Of a stretch of DNA of 64,000 nucleotides, positions 58,882 through 64,000 are shown piece by piece. Numbering within the stretch: position 1 is the first letter of the stretch; each line of letters begins with the position of its first letter. The stretch is from an uncultured bacterium. Lineage in GTDB: Bacteria > Planctomycetota > JAJSAM01 > JAJVHW01. The stretch spans positions 222,142 to 286,141 of the forward strand of contig CALKVK010000023.1 of assembly GCA_937996235.1 (NCBI GenBank), given 5' to 3'. Below the pieces are notes generated by a model. It was not told the DNA's origin, made no database searches, and saw only the letters and a program-made list of their open reading frames with translations. A program made the translations under genes and the position numbers.

Positions 58882-59742
58882 TCACGGGTGCGGCGTCGCG
58901 GGCCACGCGGCGAGGACGCGTGTCGGACCCGGGAGCGCCAGACCGAGGAGATGCTTCGCGCGTGAGACGTCGAGCGTGACGTCGCGCGGGCGCAGCGCGC
59001 CGCCCGCGGCCTCGAGGTCCGCGGCGCGCGTCGCCGTGACGCGCTCGACGCCCGCGACGCCGAAGTGGCGCAGACACAGCAACCCGAACGCGTGGCGCGA
59101 GAGGGCCTCGTCGCCCGCGACGTTCAGCGTGCCGCGGACCTCCACTTCGGCGAGCCGCACGAGCGCCTCCGCCAGCGACGCGCGCAGCACGGGGCAGCGG
59201 ATCTCGTCGGTGAACAGCGGGCACGGCTCGCCGCGGGCGAGGCGCGCCGCGAAGCCCGCGGTGCCGCGATCGACCGCGCGCGGATCCCAGATGAGCGACG
59301 TGCGGACCGCGACCGCGTCGGGATGGACGGCGAGCGCGGCCCGCTCGCCCGCGGCCTTCGTGCGGCCGTAGTCGTTCAGCGGCGCCTGCTCCGCGTCGTC
59401 GGCGTAGGGCGGCGCGCGTCCGTCGAGGACGACGTCGGTGGAGACGTGCACGAGCCGGGCGCCGACGCGTGCGGCCTCCTCGGCGACCACGCGCGCGCCG
59501 TGCGCGTTGACGCGCTCCATCTCGTCCGCGGACGAGCCCGGATGGCGCCCCGTGAGGTCGAAGACGACGTGCGGGCGCACGCGCTCCGTCCACGCCGCGA
59601 CCTGCGCGCGCTCCGCGACGTCGGCCTCGGCGCGCGCCGGCGCGGCGACGTCGTAGCCGCGCGCGACGAGCCGCGCGACGAGCTCGACGCCGGTCCACCC
59701 GGCGCCGCCGAACACGAGTGCGCGTCTCCGCTCCGCGGTCAC
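58882..59742 (-). CDS. dTDP-4-dehydrorhamnose reductase-like NAD-dependent enzyme (RmlD family)
   Basis: 286 aa from a GTG at 59742; an ATG at 59763 would add seven residues and is also plausible. The Rossmann loop RALVFGGAGWTGVELVARLV is slightly unusual (GGAG-W-TG). VVFDLTGRHPGSSADEMERV, LVHVSTDVVLDGRAPPYADD with S-T-D, and APLNDYGRTKAAGERAALAV (Y-x3-K) match short-chain sugar reductases. RmlD makes the rhamnose donor for surface glycans. No other rhamnose genes are next to it, so the sugar it forms is uncertain. Convergent with the peptidase gene, 25 bp apart. Confidence 0.82.
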   Translation of the reverse strand: MTAERRRALVFGGAGWTGVELVARLVARGYDVAAPARAEADVAERAQVAAWTERVRPHVVFDLTGRHPGSSADEMERVNAHGARVVAEEAARVGARLVHVSTDVVLDGRAPPYADDAEQAPLNDYGRTKAAGERAALAVHPDAVAVRTSLIWDPRAVDRGTAGFAARLARGEPCPLFTDEIRCPVLRASLAEALVRLAEVEVRGTLNVAGDEALSRHAFGLLCLRHFGVAGVERVTATRAADLEAAGGALRPRDVTLDVSRAKHLLGLALPGPTRVLAAWPATPHP

Positions 59743-59995
59743 GCGAACCACGGTAGCCCGCATCGTCCACCAGCGCTCGCGCGAGTGCGGCTGTGTCGCA
59801 GTCGTCTCGAGGGCTGTGGCCGCGGCGCCAACGCTGCCGCCCCGCCGCGGTCCGTCCCGGCCGAGCCGGAGGCGCGAGGAAGGAGGCGCGACGAAGTCGG
59901 GGTTGAACACCCCGTTCGAGGAGCGCCGACGCAGAGCTCGCGGCTCCGGCGACGCGCCGGGCGCGGGAGCTGGTGGACGACGCGGGCTGGTTCCA

Positions 59996-60772
59996 TCACG
60001 CGCGCGACGCCACGGCGACGACGACGTCGGCCGCGCCGAGGCGCAGGAGCGCGCGCGCACACGCGTCGGCCGTCGCGCCGGTCGTCAGCACGTCGTCCAC
60101 GAGCAGGACGCGCCGCCCGGCGAGTGCGTCGTCTGCGCCCACGCGCAGCCCGAGCCGCGCGAGGCCGCGCGTCACGCCCCGCGTCGCGGGCGGCTCCACG
60201 GTGCCGCGCGCGGCGAGCCGCCGCTCCGCGCGGTGCAGCGCGGCCTGCGGCGGCGGGTCGCCGGTGCGGACGAGCGCGCGCGGGAGCGCGGGCACGCGCA
60301 GACGCCGGGCGACGCTCTCGGCGAGGAGCTCCGCCAGGTGGAACCCGTGCTCCGCGCGGCGCCGCGCGGTGGTGGGCGCCGGCACGACGCACGCGACGGA
60401 GCGTGCGGGCGGCCACGCGGCGACGGCCTCCGCGAGCAGGGTCGCCAGCGGCACCGCGAGCAGCTCGTCGCGCCCGTACTTCGCGCGCCGCACCAGCTCG
60501 CCGAGCAGCCCGCCGTGCGGCGCCGCGGCGACGGCCGCGACGAACGCGGGCTCGAGCGCGGCGCAGTCCTGACACGCGCCGACCGGCGCGCCCGGTCCGA
60601 GCGGACCCGCGCACCGCGGGCACGGGTCCGCAGCGGGTCCGCCGACCAGCGCGAGACAGCGGCGGCAGAGACCCGCGTGCAGGGCGTCGTCGCCGCTGCA
60701 GGCGAGGCAGCGCGGCGGCGCGACGAGGTCGAGCGCGGCGCGGAACGCGCCGCCGAGGGCGGAGAGGCGCAC
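59996..60772 (-). CDS. ComF-like phosphoribosyltransferase-domain protein
   Basis: 258 aa, GTG start. N-terminal zinc-binding region with four Cys pairs (CLACSGDD, GLCRRC, CPRCAG, CQDCAA). The PRT-fold part has VRRAKYGRDELLAVPL, VVPAPTTARRRAEHGFHLAE, RTGDPPPQAALHRAERRLA and the PRPP loop RRVLLVDDVLTTGATADACA. This is the ComFC/GntX arrangement; in several bacteria the gene is needed for DNA uptake. Together with dprA at 35716 it suggests that competence-type functions are encoded, though no uptake pilus is visible here. A tiny membrane protein gene lies 29 bp upstream. Confidence 0.87.
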   Translation of the reverse strand: MRLSALGGAFRAALDLVAPPRCLACSGDDALHAGLCRRCLALVGGPAADPCPRCAGPLGPGAPVGACQDCAALEPAFVAAVAAAPHGGLLGELVRRAKYGRDELLAVPLATLLAEAVAAWPPARSVACVVPAPTTARRRAEHGFHLAELLAESVARRLRVPALPRALVRTGDPPPQAALHRAERRLAARGTVEPPATRGVTRGLARLGLRVGADDALAGRRVLLVDDVLTTGATADACARALLRLGAADVVVAVASRA

Positions 60773-60801
60773 ACCCTGAGGTCGCGCGGCGCGGGCGAAG
60801 G

Positions 60802-60993
60802 TTACGTCGCGAACCAGCGCTTGACGTCGAGGACGTCGAGCACGCCGTCCCAGCCGAAGAGCTGCGCGAGCGTGGCGACGAGCAGGAGCGCGGCCCACAG
60901 CCAGAACACGATCACGAGCGCGCGGTCGCCGCGCGTCGGCGCCGCGGGAGCGTCGCCCTCTGCGTTCGGCTGCGAGGCGCTGTCGGCGTCCAT
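60802..60993 (-). CDS. Very small single-pass membrane protein (hypothetical)
   Basis: 63 aa, ATG. The soluble N-terminus (MDADSASQPNAEGDAPAAP) is acidic; residues ~25-45 form one helix (LVIVFWLWAALLLVATLAQL). The C-terminus is short and charged (DVLDVKRWFAT). It sits between the comF-like gene and the 617-aa protein gene on the minus strand, so it may be co-expressed. No recognisable family. Confidence 0.5.
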   Translation of the reverse strand: MDADSASQPNAEGDAPAAPTRGDRALVIVFWLWAALLLVATLAQLFGWDGVLDVLDVKRWFAT

Positions 60994-61036
60994 GGCAGGT
61001 CCGAGGATAGCCCGCGCGGCGCCGCGCGCGGCAGGC

Positions 61037-62890
61037 TCATTCGGCCGGCAGCGGGCCGCCCAGGTCGTCCTCGGTGACGAGCCCCTTCTTCAGCAGCACC
61101 TCCATGAGGCGCCGCGTGCGACGGATCTCCTCGATGATGCGCATCGCCGACGGCGCCGCGACCTCGCCGCGCGGCCGGTCGTCCTTGAAGCTGTCGAGCG
61201 AGACCTCGTCGTCGTCATCGTCGTCGTCGTCGCCGAGCTCGGCCTTCGAGACGACGCCCTTCTGCACCAGCTTCTTCACCGCGGGGCGAAGCTTCGCGAC
61301 CTCGTCGCCGTACTTGCGCGCCAGGTAGGAGCCGCCCATGAGGCCCGCCGAGCCGGTGCTCGGCTCCGGCTGGACGACGGGCGTCGAGACCGGGGGCTCG
61401 TCCCCGTCGTCCGGCAGCGGCTCGACCTCCGGGGGCAGGGTGACGGGCTGCGACGCGGCCCGCGACGCGGCGGAGCGCGCGGCGCCCGTCGGCGCAGGGG
61501 CGGAGCGGGCGGCACCGCTCGTCGCGGGCGCGGCGGCGGGCGGCACCTCGCCGCTCTCCTCGAGCAGCCATGCCCCGCGCGGCCGGTCGGCCGGGCGCAC
61601 ACCCCAGTCGTGCGGACCGGGCGGCGCCTCGTCCGGGCCGTCGCCCTCCTCGTCGTCGTCGTCGCGGGGGCGCGGGAGCACGGTCGAGAGCGGGCGGCTG
61701 ATGGGCCCGCCGCGCAGCGACTCGCTCTCGGGGGCCGCCTCGCGACGCAGCTCGAAGCCCGGGAGCGCGTCTCGCGCCGCCTCGTACGTCTCGCTGACGG
61801 AGTCGCGCAGCGTGCCGCGGACGAGCCCCTCGACCTCGGCGAGGATCGCGTCGAAGCCGTCGGAGTCGAGCGCGCTCCGCCGCTGCTGCGGCGCCGGCTC
61901 GGCTGCGGGGGCCGGTGCCGGTGCCGGCGCCGCCGCCGGGGCGGGCGGCAGCGCCGCGGCCGGGGCGCTCGGCGGAGGGGCGAAGCTGGGGGGAAGCGCG
62001 GAGCGTCCGGCCGCGGGAGGCGTCGCGGCCGCGCGGCGTGCCGGCGGCTGCGACGGGACCGCAGGCGGCGGCGCCGCGGCGGCCGAACCGCCGACCGTCA
62101 CGGGCGGCGTCGCGCGGCGCGCGGCCGGCGGCGGGGCCTGCTGCGCGGGCGGCGCGGCGGGCGGCGCCGCCGAGCGCGGAGCGAGACCCGGAGCGGCCGC
62201 GTCCGCGAAGCTGCGCGCGCCTCCGCCGGTCTGACGCCGCAGGCGCTCGAGCGCGGTCTTCAGGTCGATCGGCGCACCGACCGGATCGGGCGTCGGCGCC
62301 GCCGGCGTCCGCTGCGCTGCGGGGGCCGACTGCGGCGGCGCGTCCGACTGCGCTGCCAGCTGCGCCGCCGCGGCCGCGGCGCGGCGCGTCGCCTGCGCCG
62401 GCACGGGCCCCGTGTCGTCCTTCGGCAGCATCCTCGGGAGCGAGGGTCCGCCGGCCTTCGGCAGGCCGAGCAGCGGCGGGATGGGGATCGACGCGTCGCT
62501 CGGCAGGCGCCGACGCGGAGCCGGCGCCGCGTTCGGGCCCGCGGGGCGCGCCGGCGCGGGTGCGGCCGCCGCCTCCGCCGACTCGTCGAAGAACGCCTCG
62601 ATCTTGCGGCGGATCTCGCCCGTCGTGTCGAGCGCGTCCGCCTTCTTCCCCGTGTCGAGGCTCGGCGCGACCGCCTCCATGCGGCGGGCGGACTCCGAGA
62701 AGAACTGCTGCATCTCGGACTGCACACGATCGTCCACGCGGCCCGCGGGCGGCGCGGAGGGTGCGGGCGCGGCGCCGCCGCGCTCGGCGCGCTCGCGGAA
62801 CCGCTGTTCCATGAGCTCGATCTCGCGCCGGTGACGGCGGGCGGCGTCGGTCGCACCCCGTGGATCGGGATCGTGCGGGTTCACGGGCAT
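61037..62890 (-). CDS. Large Pro/Ala-rich protein with repeated short helical modules
   Basis: 617 aa, ATG preceded by GAGGTG. Most of residues 120-380 is a low-complexity Ala/Pro linker. Ordered islands: VQSEMQQFFSESARRMEAVA and RRKIEAFFDESAEAAA (two similar helices), DAILAEVEGLVRGTLRDSVS, and near the C-terminus two copies of a short module, VKKLVQKGVVSKAELGDDDD and RRLMEVLLKKGLVTEDDLGG. The latter resembles the module in front of the kinase at 28207-29382 (LVKKGLMTRTQARMLL). No signal peptide or membrane helix. An acidic Asp run precedes VSLDSFKDD. Role unknown; possibly a scaffold linked to the kinase-fold gene divergently placed at 63048. Confidence 0.7.
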   Translation of the reverse strand: MPVNPHDPDPRGATDAARRHRREIELMEQRFRERAERGGAAPAPSAPPAGRVDDRVQSEMQQFFSESARRMEAVAPSLDTGKKADALDTTGEIRRKIEAFFDESAEAAAAPAPARPAGPNAAPAPRRRLPSDASIPIPPLLGLPKAGGPSLPRMLPKDDTGPVPAQATRRAAAAAAQLAAQSDAPPQSAPAAQRTPAAPTPDPVGAPIDLKTALERLRRQTGGGARSFADAAAPGLAPRSAAPPAAPPAQQAPPPAARRATPPVTVGGSAAAAPPPAVPSQPPARRAAATPPAAGRSALPPSFAPPPSAPAAALPPAPAAAPAPAPAPAAEPAPQQRRSALDSDGFDAILAEVEGLVRGTLRDSVSETYEAARDALPGFELRREAAPESESLRGGPISRPLSTVLPRPRDDDDEEGDGPDEAPPGPHDWGVRPADRPRGAWLLEESGEVPPAAAPATSGAARSAPAPTGAARSAASRAASQPVTLPPEVEPLPDDGDEPPVSTPVVQPEPSTGSAGLMGGSYLARKYGDEVAKLRPAVKKLVQKGVVSKAELGDDDDDDDDEVSLDSFKDDRPRGEVAAPSAMRIIEEIRRTRRLMEVLLKKGLVTEDDLGGPLPAE

Positions 62891-63047
62891 CTCACCTCTC
62901 GCGCCTCTGAAGGCGCTCCCTCGTTTCGGGAATCGGCAGCCTGCGACTGAACACGACCCCCCTGTTCCGGGCGCCTTCCGCCGCGCGCGGCGTCGCGTTT
63001 TCGCTGAGCGCGCGGCTGCGGCGGGCGGTACGTTCGCGCTCACCGCC

Positions 63048-64000
63048 GTGAGCACGGATCCCGGACCGCCCGACGCCCTTCCCGCGGAGGTCGCGGGCAT
63101 CCGCATCGGCGAGCGAATCCGCACGGCCGGGCCGCTGGCCGTCTTCGCCGGCACCGACGCGCTCGGCCTGGCCGTGCGCCTGCACGTGGTCCGCACGGCC
63201 GCGCTCGGCGCGCCCTCCGAATCCGACGCGTTCCTCGACCGCGTCCGGCGCGCGGCGCGTGCGCAGCACCCGTCGCTCGCGCCCATCACGACGGGCGGCC
63301 GCAGCGCCGACCTCGTCTACGCCGTCGCGCGCGACGCGGAGGGCCGCGCGCTCGACGAGCTCCTCGGCCGCGGCGGCGCGCTCGCGACGGAGCGGGCGCT
63401 CGGCATCGCGGTCGCGATCGCGGAGGTGCTCGCGGCGCTCGAGGGTGCGGGCCTGCGCCACGGCGACCTGACGCCGCGGCGCGTGCTGCTGCCCGGGCGC
63501 GGCATGGTCGTCGTGCGGCCGCCGCGGCTCCTGCCCGCACGCCTGCAGCCGCCGAAGCCGCGCTACCAGGCGCCCGAGGAGGCGCGCGGCGGCGACGGCG
63601 ACATCCGCAGCGACCTCTACGTGCTCGGTCTCATCGTCGTCGAGATGCTCACCGGCGAGTCGCCGGTGAAGGGCGCGGACCCCGCTGCCGTGCTCGCCGC
63701 CGGGCTCCCGCCGGTCGCGAAGCTGCTGCCCGGCGTCGCCGCGCCCGTCGCCCGCGCGGTGGCCGGCCTCCTCGCGACGGAGCCGCGCGCACGCCACGCG
63801 ACGGCGGCCGCCGCCGCGGCTGCGCTCGCGGCGGCCGCGCGGGGCGAGGCGCCCGAGGCGCCCCCCGAGGACGTGCCCGTGGCGGTGCCGCTCGACGAGG
63901 AGCGCCCCGAGACGGCGCCGATCGCTCCGGCGGCGGTCGCACAGGCGCTGGCCGCGGCGCGCGGCGAGGCGCCGCCGCCCGCGCCGGCCGTCGCCGCACC
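63048..64000 (+). CDS. Ser/Thr protein kinase-fold protein (probable pseudokinase), 3'-truncated by the window edge
   Basis: 317 complete codons from the GTG at 63048; the frame is open at the right edge. Fold landmarks remain: GLRHGDLTPRRVLLPG at the catalytic loop, RYQAPEEARGGDGDIRSDLY at the APE and D-x-W-S-x-G-equivalent region, and LGLIVVEMLTGESPVKG. Several catalytic positions are lost: the VAIK-type Lys is replaced (AVRLHVVR), HRDLKPxN reads HGDLTPRR, and no DFG is present (VVVRPPRLLP instead). It should therefore be catalytically weak or dead. The Ala-rich C-terminal segment resembles a linker. Divergent from the 617-aa protein with 157 bp between them. Confidence 0.78.
   Translation, partial: MSTDPGPPDALPAEVAGIRIGERIRTAGPLAVFAGTDALGLAVRLHVVRTAALGAPSESDAFLDRVRRAARAQHPSLAPITTGGRSADLVYAVARDAEGRALDELLGRGGALATERALGIAVAIAEVLAALEGAGLRHGDLTPRRVLLPGRGMVVVRPPRLLPARLQPPKPRYQAPEEARGGDGDIRSDLYVLGLIVVEMLTGESPVKGADPAAVLAAGLPPVAKLLPGVAAPVARAVAGLLATEPRARHATAAAAAAALAAAARGEAPEAPPEDVPVAVPLDEERPETAPIAPAAVAQALAAARGEAPPPAPAVAA

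Noticed and set aside
59899..59915. CGGGG/CCCCG hairpin between the reductase and ComF-like genes as a terminator
   Set aside because: Five-base stem, no T-run; too weak to call.
1..64000. tRNA, rRNA, tmRNA or CRISPR arrays
   Set aside because: Searched the gaps by eye for tRNA arms, rRNA-like conserved stretches and regularly spaced repeats; the only regular repeats are the MITE-like array and the REP-like pair.

Overview
The window is very GC-rich DNA, by eye roughly three quarters G+C, with strong G/C preference at third codon positions, many GTG and some TTG starts, and dense gene packing. Ser/Thr kinases with an extra N-terminal module, HEAT and TPR proteins, many secreted proteins of unknown function, a glycine-rich surface protein and a large glycan cluster fit a high-GC member of the Planctomycetota. 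A myxobacterium-like deltaproteobacterial lineage cannot be excluded from sequence alone. I found no rRNA, tRNA or CRISPR array.

Layout. 1-2032: a HEAT-like protein cut by the left edge and a secreted protein with a PrcB-like C-terminus. 2045-9422 (minus): a polysaccharide operon with an asparagine-synthase-family amidotransferase, a Wzt/Wzm-type ABC exporter, a GT4 glycosyltransferase, a radical SAM/SPASM enzyme and a GT-C membrane glycosyltransferase. About 9808-11310: an IS110/IS1111-type insertion sequence with a long non-coding flank. 12366-24522: a second glycan block with two more GT-C proteins, three GT4 enzymes, an ATP-grasp ligase, a methyltransferase, a polysaccharide deacetylase and a second asparagine synthase, ending in rsmA. 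24625-26350 (plus): a sulfotransferase and an FkbM methyltransferase. Together these would build, decorate (amide, methyl, sulfate, deacetyl) and export a surface glycan.

26381-31204 is a signalling region: a SpoIIE-type phosphatase, a Ser/Thr kinase translationally coupled to a double-cysteine-cluster protein, and a PAS-type histidine kinase. 31220-45244 holds housekeeping and hypothetical genes: envelope proteins, a thioesterase, a Nudix hydrolase, dprA, aroB, folC, a rimB-like/rimK/aspartoacylase cassette and an RNase D homologue. 45256-45850 is a tandem array of a 214-bp element with 22-bp terminal inverted repeats. 45891-52931 encodes TPR proteins and a large secreted glycine-rich protein. 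53064-58856 carries selB, recJ and a secreted M28 peptidase. 58882-64000 carries an RmlD-like reductase, a ComF-like protein, a Pro/Ala-rich protein and a kinase-fold protein that has lost key catalytic residues.

Most neighbouring genes on one strand overlap by 4 bp as GTGA, which suggests pervasive translational coupling. The least explained elements are the tandem inverted-repeat array near 45.5 kb, the IS with its non-coding flank, the REP-like hairpins near 32.75 kb, the kinase/cysteine-cluster pair and the pseudokinase at the right edge.
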